In this document: piece after piece, positions 16,708 to 24,139 of the stretch | Numbering within the stretch: the first letter of the stretch is position 1 | How the letters are laid out: every line of letters starts with the position of its first letter | From: DATDRQ01 sp035291645 | Lineage (GTDB): Bacteria > Chloroflexota > Anaerolineae > Anaerolineales > UBA4823 | DNA: 31,639 nucleotides | NCBI GenBank assembly: GCA_035291645.1 | Contig: DATDRQ010000247.1 | Location: 1 to 31,639, forward strand | Direction: 5' to 3' | Made by a program: the position numbers and the translations under genes | Notes under the pieces: model-generated | Told to the model about the DNA's origin: nothing | What the model saw: only the letters and a program-made list of their open reading frames with translations | The model's database searches: none

Positions 16708-19166
16708 ACCGGGTCCAGTTAATTAGCGTGGGGGTTTTAGCAGCCGGGGCGCTGCTCCTTGAGAGCACACTCACCCGCCTGCTGGCAGTTGCGCAATTCT
16801 ATCACTTTGCTTTCCTGGCGGTCAGCCTGGCGCTGCTTGGGTTTGGAGCCAGCGGTTCGCTGCTCACCTTGAGGCCTGGCCTTCTGGAAGATGGACCGGG
16901 AGGCCGGCCTGCCGGATCGCGACTGCTGGCCTTCTCCGGGACTGCTTTCGCGCTCAGCGTAGCTCTGGCATACGCGGTCGTCAACCTCCTGCCGTTCGAC
17001 AGTTATAGCATTGCCTGGGACCGTCGCCAGCTGATCTTCTTTATACTTTACTATTTGTCCCTTTCCCTGCCTTTCGTCTTTGCCGGGCTGGGCATCGGTG
17101 GGGCGCTGGCCTGCAGCCGGGCTCGCAGCCACCTGGTATATGGCAGCAACCTGCTCGGATCGGCGCTGGGTGTCCTATTAGCGCCGCTGCTCCTGTGGCT
17201 GGCAGGTGTGCCGGGGTCGGTTTTGGGGAGCGCCTTGGCTGGGTTAATTGTCGCCTGGATAAACAGGCCTGTCAGCAGAGGATTGTCGCGTTGGTTTCTG
17301 TCTGGTGCGTTTACCTGCGGATTAGCAGGTTTTGCGCTTCTCGCCGTTTCGAACCAATCTGGACTCGCCCCGCTCGGCGTAACTATCTCGCCTTATAAAG
17401 GCCTGGCGTATGCCCGCCAGTATCCTGGGTCGACCAGGCTGTTTGGGAAGTGGAATGCGATCTCCCGGGTAGACATCCTGGCAGGCGCGGGTACGCGCGC
17501 CTTGCCCGGTTTGAGCTACACCTACCCGGAAAATCCTCCCTCCCAGCTCGGTTTATCCGTCGATGCCGATTCTCTCCAGCCGGTTACCCTGGTGCCCCCG
17601 GATCGATTCGCAGCGGCCTCATATTTGCCTGAAGCCCTGGTTTTTCAGCTCGAGCCGGAGGCTCATGTCCTGGTGCTAGAACCCGGGGCCGGGCTGGGGG
17701 TGCTCCAGGCGGTAACCGGAGGAGCTACGCAGGTGGTAGCGGTCAGCAGCAATCCGCTCGTCCTCGAAGGAGTAAATCGGACAGCGGATAACCTGGATAT
17801 CTATTCTCATCCCAATGTGCGCAGCCTGGTGGAGAACCCGAGATCCTTTCTTAGGAAGGGTCAATCCACCTATGATGTAATCTACCTGCCTCTGACAAAT
17901 GCTTACCGCCCGGTGACCAGCGGCGCCTACAGCCTGGCTGAGACCTACCTGCTCACCGAACAGGCTTTCGCACATATGCTTGGCCGTTTAGAAGAAGGAG
18001 GCATCCTGGTCGCCAGCCGCTGGCTGCAGCTGCCCCCCAGCGAAGACCTGCGCCTGATCGCAACCCTGGCAGAGGCCCTGGAAGTTCAGGGATCATTGCA
18101 TGCGGACCAGGCGCTGGTCGCGTACCGCGGCATCCAGACCATCACCGTCCTGGTGAAGCCTTCCGGTTGGAGCGGGGCGGAGCTGGCTGCCCTGCGCCAG
18201 TTCGCCGGGCAGCGCCGCTACGACCTGGTCTGGGCGCCCGGTATCCAACCGGAGGAGACCAACCGCTACAACCGGCTGCCGGAATCGGTGTACTATCGAC
18301 AGGTCTCAGACCTGCTTCGAACGACGCAACGCGGGGAGTTTTACGCTGCGTATCCATACGCCATCCAGCCCCCGACGGATAACCGGCCCTTCTTCTTCCA
18401 CTTTTTCACCTGGAAGCAGACGCCCGAGCTCCTGGCAACCTTCGGTAAGACCATGCAGCCATTCGGGGGCAGCGGGTACTTCATCCTGCTAGCTTTACTG
18501 ACCCTGGTCGGGCTGCTCAGTCTGCTGCTGATCGTCACCCCGCTGGTTATGCGTAGATCGACGACCGGCCAGGCGGTTCGTCCTGGGCATGTACCGCTGT
18601 GGCGTGTACTGGTCTACTTCAGCAGCCTGGGGTTGGCTTTTCTATTCATCGAAATCCCGCTGGTCCAACGCTGGATCCTCCTGTTAGGCCACCCGACCTA
18701 TGCCTTCACCCTGGTCGTCCTGGTCCTGCTGTCATTCTCCAGCCTGGGGAGCTTCCTGGCGCGCGCCCCCTGGCTGCCCAGGAAGCCAGCCCTGGCGATC
18801 CTGGTTGGACTTGCCTTGCTGACGCCCTGGTTGATGGGGCGGTTCAGCGATCTGGCGCTCGGGTGGCCCCTTCCGGCCCTGTTGTTGGGAGGGATATTAA
18901 TTTTAGCGCCGCTAGCTGTACTGATGGGGTTGCCGTTTCCACTCGGCCTGGCCTGGCTGGAGCAAGGCGCGCCCGGGCTGGTCCCCTGGGCCTGGGCGAT
19001 AAACGGCTGCGCCTCGGTGATCGCTGCGGTGCTGGCTGCCATCCTGGCCCTGGGCTCCGGCTTCAACCTGGTGCTTCTATGTGGGGCGGGGTTTTACGCC
19101 CTGGCGATCTCAGTGCTCCCCGGTCAGCGGGACGAAGCTAACCCCTCCCAGGTTGGTCGCCTGTAG
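16704..19166 (+). CDS. Polytopic membrane protein with spermidine-synthase-like central domain
   Basis: 820 residues. About seven N-terminal helices (to about 216) are followed by a soluble Rossmann domain (about 220-590) and about seven C-terminal helices containing PLVQRWILLLGHPTYAF and the GLPFPLGLAWL turn. The soluble part resembles spermidine synthase/class I methyltransferase folds: VLVLEPGAGLGVLQA, then VVAVSSNPLVLEGVN, then YDVIYLPLTNA. In true aminopropyltransferases the last segment contains a catalytic Asp (D-S/T-x-D-P pattern), which is missing here. SAM-like ligand binding is therefore plausible but spermidine synthesis is not supported. It is coupled to the FGGY kinase by a 4-bp GTGA overlap and its 3' end overlaps the convergent methyltransferase gene by 57 bp. 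Confidence 0.8.
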   Translation: MNRVQLISVGVLAAGALLLESTLTRLLAVAQFYHFAFLAVSLALLGFGASGSLLTLRPGLLEDGPGGRPAGSRLLAFSGTAFALSVALAYAVVNLLPFDSYSIAWDRRQLIFFILYYLSLSLPFVFAGLGIGGALACSRARSHLVYGSNLLGSALGVLLAPLLLWLAGVPGSVLGSALAGLIVAWINRPVSRGLSRWFLSGAFTCGLAGFALLAVSNQSGLAPLGVTISPYKGLAYARQYPGSTRLFGKWNAISRVDILAGAGTRALPGLSYTYPENPPSQLGLSVDADSLQPVTLVPPDRFAAASYLPEALVFQLEPEAHVLVLEPGAGLGVLQAVTGGATQVVAVSSNPLVLEGVNRTADNLDIYSHPNVRSLVENPRSFLRKGQSTYDVIYLPLTNAYRPVTSGAYSLAETYLLTEQAFAHMLGRLEEGGILVASRWLQLPPSEDLRLIATLAEALEVQGSLHADQALVAYRGIQTITVLVKPSGWSGAELAALRQFAGQRRYDLVWAPGIQPEETNRYNRLPESVYYRQVSDLLRTTQRGEFYAAYPYAIQPPTDNRPFFFHFFTWKQTPELLATFGKTMQPFGGSGYFILLALLTLVGLLSLLLIVTPLVMRRSTTGQAVRPGHVPLWRVLVYFSSLGLAFLFIEIPLVQRWILLLGHPTYAFTLVVLVLLSFSSLGSFLARAPWLPRKPALAILVGLALLTPWLMGRFSDLALGWPLPALLLGGILILAPLAVLMGLPFPLGLAWLEQGAPGLVPWAWAINGCASVIAAVLAAILALGSGFNLVLLCGAGFYALAISVLPGQRDEANPSQVGRL

Positions 19167-19853
19167 CTCTCCCTCCACTTTTTCGAATAACCATAATGTC
19201 TGCACGCTGCCGACCGGCCCGATCGGGATGATTAACCGGCCTCCCTCCACCAGCTGTTTGGCAAGCGGTTGGGGCAGGTGGTCAGGGGCAGCCGTGACGA
19301 TGACGGCGTCATAGGGAGCGTTCTCTTCCCAACCGAAGTAGCCGTCGGCGTTTGAGGTGCTGATTTTCGTATAGCCAAGGTCTTTTAGCCGCTGGCTGGC
19401 TTCCTCAGCCAGTTCCGGGATGATCTCGATCGTGTAAACCTGTACGCCCATCTCGCTCAGGATGGCAGCCTGGTAGCCGCTGCCGGTGCCGATCTCCAGC
19501 ACGCGCTGCCCGGCTTCGAGCTGCAACGCCTCGGTCATCAAGGCGACGATATAAGGCTGCGAAATGGTCTGTCCATGACCGATGGGGAGCGGGTGGTCAG
19601 CATAGGCAGAATCCAGGTACGCATCCGGGACGAATTGGTGGCGAGGCACTTTTTGCATGGCTTCGAGCACCGCCGGATCTGTTACCCCCCGCGCCTCGAT
19701 CTGGTCCTCCACCATTCTCTCCCTCGCCTGGATGGTTGCGTCAGACTCGTTCGTGGATTTCTTTGTCGGGATAGGTGCTTGTTCGGCGCCTGGTCCAGAA
19801 CAGCCTGCCAGGGGGATGGCAATTGCGCATAGGAGAAGAAATTTCAACATCAT
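19110..19853 (-). CDS. pcm: Protein-L-isoaspartate O-methyltransferase with lipoprotein signal
   Basis: 247 residues. Residues 41-247 are a complete PCMT: PRHQFVP (70-76), GHGQTISQPYIVALM (92-106), SAM motif VLEIGTGSGYQAA (118-130), YDAVIVTAA and LIIPIGP near the end. The enzyme methylates isoaspartyl residues in damaged proteins. Unusually it begins with a hydrophobic signal and a lipobox LAGC (Cys18), then a Ser/Pro/Thr-rich linker, so it is predicted to be an exported lipoprotein. GAGGA lies just before the ATG pair at 19853/19850. The 3' end overlaps the convergent membrane-protein gene by 57 bp. A strong promoter is visible about 170 bp upstream. Confidence 0.9.
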   Translation of the reverse strand: MMLKFLLLCAIAIPLAGCSGPGAEQAPIPTKKSTNESDATIQARERMVEDQIEARGVTDPAVLEAMQKVPRHQFVPDAYLDSAYADHPLPIGHGQTISQPYIVALMTEALQLEAGQRVLEIGTGSGYQAAILSEMGVQVYTIEIIPELAEEASQRLKDLGYTKISTSNADGYFGWEENAPYDAVIVTAAPDHLPQPLAKQLVEGGRLIIPIGPVGSVQTLWLFEKVEGELQATNLGGVSFVPLTGEH

Positions 19854-20024
19854 CTTTTCCTCAGTCTAAGAATCACTTCACCGCCACGGGTTTCTGTTTT
19901 CAACAACAAAACAAAGCCCCCGAATCCTTCCGCTTGGTTTTAGGCAATGTTCTAACTTCTCCCTCCTTTTTTGATATGACCGTCTTCGAATCCTTACGCG
20001 CGGTCCGGAAACCGCGCCCAACTT

Positions 20025-20054
20025 ATTATAGACAATCGTATCCTTGTGAGTCAA
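20025..20054 (-). promoter_or_regulatory. Sigma70-type promoter for the lipoprotein PCMT gene
   Basis: Reading the minus strand, TTGACT (20054-20049), an 18-bp spacer and a perfect TATAAT (20030-20025). The predicted start near 20018 gives a leader of about 165 nt before ATG 19853. Confidence 0.7.
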
Positions 20055-20097
20055 ACTTTATGGAGATATTGAAATCGGAGAATAACCTGTGTTCAAT

Positions 20098-20126
20098 TTG
20101 ACGTTCCTGCGACTAGCATTTACAAT
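20098..20126 (+). promoter_or_regulatory. Sigma70-type promoter for the deacetylase gene
   Basis: TTGACG (20098-20103), exactly 17 bp, then TACAAT (20121-20126). Transcription would start near 20133, and an AAGGA ribosome-binding site (20143-20147) precedes ATG 20157. Confidence 0.7.
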
Positions 20127-20156
20127 TTATGCCATCCTTCATAAGGATTCGGCGGC

Positions 20157-21194
20157 ATGCACGAACTGGTGTTCTTCTATCCACAAGGGCACGAAGCCCA
20201 TGTAGAACCGGGTCATCCGGAGCGTCCGGAGCGCGTCGAAGCGATCCGTGAGACGCTCGAGCGCGCCGGACTCTGGCAGATTTACCCGCACCTGAAGCCG
20301 CTCGACCTGGCGGAAGAGACCCTGAATGCCATTCACACCCCCGAATACCTGCAAACTTTAGAACGGGTCAGCCGGAAGGGTGCCAACTTCGACATGGATA
20401 CCTACACCACCCCCGCCTCCTGGGATCTGGCCCTCAACGCTGCCGGCGGCGCCGCAGTCGTAGCCTCCACCGTGTGGCAAGACATTGCCCGGCGTGGTTT
20501 CGCCCTGACGCGGCCTCCCGGGCACCATGCTACCCGCGATCGGGCGATGGGTTTCTGCCTGTTGAACAACGTCGCCCTGGCTGCCGAATACCTGCTTCAG
20601 CAGGACGGCGCAGAGAGACTGGCGATCGTCGACCTGGACCTGCATCACGGCAACGGCACCCAGGATATCTTCTACCGGCGGGGGGACGTGTTCTACTTTT
20701 CAATCCACCAGGCGCCGCTCTACCCCGGGACGGGAGGCATCGAAGAGACCGGTGCGGGAGATGGGCTGGGCAAGAACGCCAACTTTCCCCTGCCGCCTTT
20801 CTCCGGCGACCAGGCCTACCTGACGGTGATGGACACGTTGATCCTGCCGCTGCTGGACGGCTTCTCACCGCAAATGATCCTGGTCAGCTACGGCTTCGAC
20901 CCGCACTGGAGCGACCCGTTAGGCAACCTGCGGCTCTCCGCCGGCGCGTATGGGGAGCTGATCGCCAGCCTGACCCGCTGGGCGGACCAAAACTGTCAGG
21001 GACGGATCGCGCTGTTCCTGGAAGGTGGCTATAACCTGGACGCAGCGCGCGCCTGTACCCTGGCGGTGATCGCATCCCTGCTCGGGAAACCTTTGCCCGA
21101 GTTGCCGGGCAAAGAATTCGAGCCTTCTCCAGACCCGGAAGGGACCGCCTGGAAATCCTATGTCCGGCAAGCCCGCCAGGTCTGGCGCCTGTAG
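20157..21194 (+). CDS. Histone-deacetylase-family (class II HDAC/acetylpolyamine amidohydrolase-like) hydrolase
   Basis: 345 residues with all landmarks of the zinc arginase-deacetylase fold. They are HPERPERV (20-27), RPPGHHA with the catalytic His pair H123/H124, the zinc-ligand run DLDLHHGNGTQD (D161, H163), GFDPHWSDPLG with the second Asp ligand, and LEGGYN near residue 290. The active site therefore looks intact. Bacterial members remove acetyl or acyl groups from polyamines, acetoin-related targets, lysines or other small amides. The class II-type PPGHH and DPHWSDPLG motifs resemble HDAC6-like and acetylpolyamine enzymes more than AcuC. It has its own promoter and is followed by a large hairpin element, so it may be monocistronic. 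Confidence 0.9.
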   Translation: MHELVFFYPQGHEAHVEPGHPERPERVEAIRETLERAGLWQIYPHLKPLDLAEETLNAIHTPEYLQTLERVSRKGANFDMDTYTTPASWDLALNAAGGAAVVASTVWQDIARRGFALTRPPGHHATRDRAMGFCLLNNVALAAEYLLQQDGAERLAIVDLDLHHGNGTQDIFYRRGDVFYFSIHQAPLYPGTGGIEETGAGDGLGKNANFPLPPFSGDQAYLTVMDTLILPLLDGFSPQMILVSYGFDPHWSDPLGNLRLSAGAYGELIASLTRWADQNCQGRIALFLEGGYNLDAARACTLAVIASLLGKPLPELPGKEFEPSPDPEGTAWKSYVRQARQVWRL

Positions 21195-21279
21195 AGGCTG
21201 TCTCAATAATGGTTAATAGTGGGTATTTCAGCGGCTACGCCGCTGAAATACCCACATCCCCAATTTTTGAGATGGCTTG
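21194..21279. repeat. MITE-like nested inverted repeat with 17-bp perfect hairpin
   Basis: The core is a perfect 17-bp stem, 21219-21235 against 21239-21255, with a 3-nt TAC loop. Around it an imperfect outer repeat pairs GCTGTCTCAA (21197-21206) with TTGAGATGGC (21267-21276), 8 of 10 positions. It begins at the stop codon of the deacetylase gene. A T5 run (21264-21268) lies 8 nt after the hairpin, so it may also end transcription. Overall form resembles a miniature inverted-repeat element or palindromic repeat. Confidence 0.55.
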
Positions 21280-21308
21280 TAGAAATTAAAACAGCGAGGT
21301 TCTGACAG

Positions 21309-22490
21309 ATGAAGATTCTCCCGGCGGAGTTCGAAGAGCGTTGCCAGCGCCTGGTCGGTGAAATTCGAGACAGAGGTTTCTCTGGCGTCGTTCTGTTCGA
21401 TTCCTACTATATCCTCTACTACAGCGGCTTTGCCTTCATCCCGACCGAGCGCCCGATTGCCTATCTGTTGAACGCGGCCGGGGAAAGTGCGCTGTTCGTC
21501 CCCCGGCTGGAGGTCGAGCACGCCCAGGCCAATTCCGTGGTAGGGAGGGTCGATCACTACGTCGAATATCCCTACAACCCTCACCCGATGGAAGTGCTCC
21601 GCAAGGTCCTGGGGGAGATGGGGATAACCGGGCGCTACGCCGCCGACCAGGATGGCTACCCCTGGATCTTCGGCTACCGGGGTCCTGGTCTCAGCGAGCT
21701 CACCGGGGATAAACCCGTGCGAATCGCAGGATGGGTCGAGGACCAGATGATGATCAAAAGCCCAGCCGAGCTGGCGCTGATCCGGGAAAGCGTCAAATGG
21801 GGCCACCTGGCGCACGTCCTCTTGCAGCGCTACACCCGGGTGGGTGTAAGCGAAACCGAGGCCAGCCAGCACGCCAGCACGGAAGCCCACCGGGCTTTGC
21901 TCGACACGATTGGACCGTTGTACCGGTCTCTGAGCCAATATGAAGAAGGCGCCTCTGCCGGCTATCGCGGCCAGATCGGGCGCAACGCCGCCATCCCGCA
22001 CTCGCTGGCGAACAACCTTGTTTTCCAGGCAGGGGATGTACTGGTCACCGGCGCCAACGCGCCGGTTTGGGGATATAACTCCGAGCTGGAGCGCACCCTG
22101 ATCGTCGGACCGGCGAACGACCAGCAGAAGCGCATGTTCGAGCATATGCTGGCGCTCCAACAGACGGCGTTCGACAGCCTGCGCCCGGGTGTGAGCTGTT
22201 CGGACGTCGATCGGGCGGTGCGCGCCTACTTCGAAACGCACGCCCTGATGCCCTTCTGGAAACACCACACCGGGCACGCTATCGGGCTGCGCTACCACGA
22301 AGGCCCGTTCCTGGACATCGGCGACGACACCGTGATACGCCCGGGAATGGTCTTTACCGTCGAACCCGGCCTGTACGCCCCCGAATTGGGCGGCTTTCGT
22401 CACTCCGACACGGTAGTGATCACGGAAGAAGGCCTCGAAATCCTGACCTATTATCCACGTGATCTGGACAGCCTGACCATCCCGGTCTAG
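21309..22490 (+). CDS. M24 (creatinase/prolidase-fold) hydrolase lacking a full metal site
   Basis: 393 residues. The N-terminal creatinase-like domain (1-140) has YYILYYSGFAF. The C-terminal pita-bread domain keeps the catalytic-type H231 (AAIPHSLANN), H323 (TGHAIG) and E352 (VEPG). Of the five metal ligands of aminopeptidase P and prolidase (Asp, Asp, His, Glu, Glu), the first Asp is absent (VTGANAPVWGY), the second is Glu259 (NSELERT) and the last Glu is Ser366 (FRHSD). The stretch GYNSELERTL resembles the metal-free creatinase pattern more than peptidases. It may therefore be a C-N hydrolase on a small guanidino or amide compound and not a peptidase. The ATG lies 29 nt after the palindromic element with a weak GAGGT upstream. 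Confidence 0.8.
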   Translation: MKILPAEFEERCQRLVGEIRDRGFSGVVLFDSYYILYYSGFAFIPTERPIAYLLNAAGESALFVPRLEVEHAQANSVVGRVDHYVEYPYNPHPMEVLRKVLGEMGITGRYAADQDGYPWIFGYRGPGLSELTGDKPVRIAGWVEDQMMIKSPAELALIRESVKWGHLAHVLLQRYTRVGVSETEASQHASTEAHRALLDTIGPLYRSLSQYEEGASAGYRGQIGRNAAIPHSLANNLVFQAGDVLVTGANAPVWGYNSELERTLIVGPANDQQKRMFEHMLALQQTAFDSLRPGVSCSDVDRAVRAYFETHALMPFWKHHTGHAIGLRYHEGPFLDIGDDTVIRPGMVFTVEPGLYAPELGGFRHSDTVVITEEGLEILTYYPRDLDSLTIPV

Positions 22491-22593
22491 CGGCTACATG
22501 CGGAGAGAGATCACAACGAAGAATTCTCCAATTCCTGATTTACACTTTACGCGACTGCAACCATCGGATTACCCAAGGAGAGAAACGCAGCAC

Positions 22594-23196
22594 ATGAGTG
22601 AGACAGAAACCACCCAGCTGACCGAAAGGTTCGAGGATGCGCTGGTTTACGCCAGCCAGCTGCATTCCGGGCAGAACCGCAAGCGCAGCCAGGTACCCTA
22701 TATCGCCCACCTGCTTGGCGTCACATCGCTCGTCCTGGAGGATGGCGGCGACGAGGACGAAGCCATCGCGGCTTTACTGCACGACGCCGTCGAGGATCAG
22801 GGCGGGTTAAAGACCCTGGAAACCATCCGTGCGCGTTACGGAGAGCGGGTGGCGACGATCGTCAGCGCCTGTACCGACTCCTTCACCGAGCCCAAGCCCC
22901 CCTGGCGCGAACGCAAGGAATCCTACCTGGAGATCCTGCGCCAATCCGATTCCTCTGTACAGCGCGTCTCGCTGGCGGATAAGGTCTATAACGCCCGATC
23001 CACCCTGCGTGACGTTCGCCTGGAAGGCCAGGCAGCCTGGAGCAAGTTCAAACAGGGCAAGCAGGGCGCTCTATGGTATTACCACGCTATTATCGAGGCC
23101 CTGGATTCTCGCAGCACCTCGTACTTGTTGATCGAGTTGAAAGAGATCGTGGAAGTGCTGGAACGAACCTCTGCAAGCCAGGCTGGCGGACGATGA
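22594..23196 (+). CDS. HD-domain phosphohydrolase, RelA/SpoT-hydrolase-like
   Basis: 200 residues from ATG 22594, chosen because AAGGAGAG sits about 10 nt upstream; the open frame continues to 22498 without support. It resembles the stand-alone (p)ppGpp hydrolase domain: an ASQLHSGQNRK segment (H24), PYIAHLLGV (H39), the metal motif LLHDAVED (H63-D64, E67-D68) and VSLADKVYNARS with the late Asp ligand. No synthetase, TGS or ACT domain is present, so it is of the small alarmone-hydrolase (MESH1-like) size class. Activity on ppGpp or another nucleotide is inferred from the family. An 80-bp gap with a TATAAT box separates it from the next gene. Confidence 0.85.
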   Translation: MSETETTQLTERFEDALVYASQLHSGQNRKRSQVPYIAHLLGVTSLVLEDGGDEDEAIAALLHDAVEDQGGLKTLETIRARYGERVATIVSACTDSFTEPKPPWRERKESYLEILRQSDSSVQRVSLADKVYNARSTLRDVRLEGQAAWSKFKQGKQGALWYYHAIIEALDSRSTSYLLIELKEIVEVLERTSASQAGGR

Positions 23197-23248
23197 CCAC
23201 TCATCGGGCGATTGCCGGCTCTTCGTTCGAGGCATCGTGAGGATTTGT

Positions 23249-23254
23249 TATAAT
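23249..23254 (+). promoter_or_regulatory. -10 box TATAAT upstream of the receiver-DUF309 gene
   Basis: A perfect TATAAT ends 22 nt before ATG 23277, with AAGG between them as a short ribosome-binding site. No convincing -35 box was found 16-18 bp upstream. Confidence 0.45.
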
Positions 23255-23276
23255 CGCTCGCATAGAACAAGGTATT

Positions 23277-24122
23277 ATGGATGAGTCTCCTTTAATCGTA
23301 GCATTTGTAGCCGATCTTTATTTTGCAGTGCAGATCGAAACCGTTGCAGAAACCCTAGGCTATCAGGTGCTATTCGTCGAAGATGCCGGCCAGATCGCGC
23401 CGCCGGACCCCGAACCGGTGGGTCGCCGCTATGCCGAGCATATTTCCGGTCGAAACGGTGAGCTGCTCGACCGGCTGACCCAGTGGAAACCGGCTCTGAT
23501 CATCTTCGACCTCGACAATCGGGCGGTTCCCTGGCAGGAATGGATCAACCTGGTCACCTCGGTCCCGGCGACCCGGCGCGTTCCGGTCTTGTGTTACGGA
23601 TCACACGTCCAGGTCGCAGCCATCCAGGCTGCCAGGTCGGCCGGGGCGAAAGAGGTCGTCGCCCGCTCGCGCTTCACCAGCGATATGGCAGATCTGATCC
23701 TGAAGCACGCCCGGGTGATCGACCAGGAAGCGCTCCTGGAAAGCTGCGCCGATCCACTGGCGCCGGCTGCCCGGCGCGGCCTGGAGGAGTTCAACCGCGG
23801 CGAGTACTTCGAGGCGCACGAATCGCTCGAGGAAGCCTGGAAGGCCGACTCGAGCGCAGGCCGCGAGCTGTACCGGGCCGTCTTGCAGGTGGCGGTGGCC
23901 TACTACCAGATCGAGCGCGGCAACTACACGGGAGCGGCCAAGATGTTCCTGCGCATGCGCCAGTGGATCGACCCTCTGCCGGATGCCTGCCGGGGGGTGA
24001 ACGTCGCCAGGCTGCGCGCCCAGGCGCGCGCCGCGCATAAGGCTCTCCTGGAGCTTGGACCGGAGCGCATCGGTGAGTTCGACCGTAGGCTCCTCCAGCC
24101 GGTTGAATACCAGGCATCCTGA
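23277..24122 (+). CDS. Receiver-like domain fused to DUF309
   Basis: 281 residues. Residues 5-150 alternate strands and helices like a response-regulator receiver. They include LIIFDLDNRAVP, with Asp78 in the phospho-acceptor position, and RVPVLCYG and GAKEVVARSRF where strands 4 and 5 are expected. The conserved Lys after strand 5 is not obvious, so the receiver may be degenerate. Residues 164-260 match DUF309: RGLEEFNRGEYFEAHESLEE, then LYRAVLQVAVAYYQIERGN. DUF309 is a small all-helical domain of unknown function. The gene has its own -10 box and is 17 bp upstream of trpS, so the two may be cotranscribed. Confidence 0.75.
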   Translation: MDESPLIVAFVADLYFAVQIETVAETLGYQVLFVEDAGQIAPPDPEPVGRRYAEHISGRNGELLDRLTQWKPALIIFDLDNRAVPWQEWINLVTSVPATRRVPVLCYGSHVQVAAIQAARSAGAKEVVARSRFTSDMADLILKHARVIDQEALLESCADPLAPAARRGLEEFNRGEYFEAHESLEEAWKADSSAGRELYRAVLQVAVAYYQIERGNYTGAAKMFLRMRQWIDPLPDACRGVNVARLRAQARAAHKALLELGPERIGEFDRRLLQPVEYQAS

Positions 24123-24139
24123 ACCTTCAAGGAACCAAC

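Larger units (their letters stand above)
19854..20156. other. 303-bp divergent intergenic region
   Basis: Separates the minus-strand lipoprotein PCMT gene from the plus-strand deacetylase gene. It holds one promoter for each gene (listed separately) and a 7-bp hairpin GCGCGGT...ACCGCGC (19998-20017) just downstream of the minus-strand start point. On the minus strand an A6-GGAGGG run (about 19960-19972) resembles a strong ribosome-binding site within the roughly 165-nt leader. It has no obvious gene behind it. Confidence 0.6.

Noticed and set aside
21228..22403. 391-codon antisense frame opposite the M24 gene
   Set aside because: The plus-strand M24 frame has clear family motifs; the opposite frame has none.
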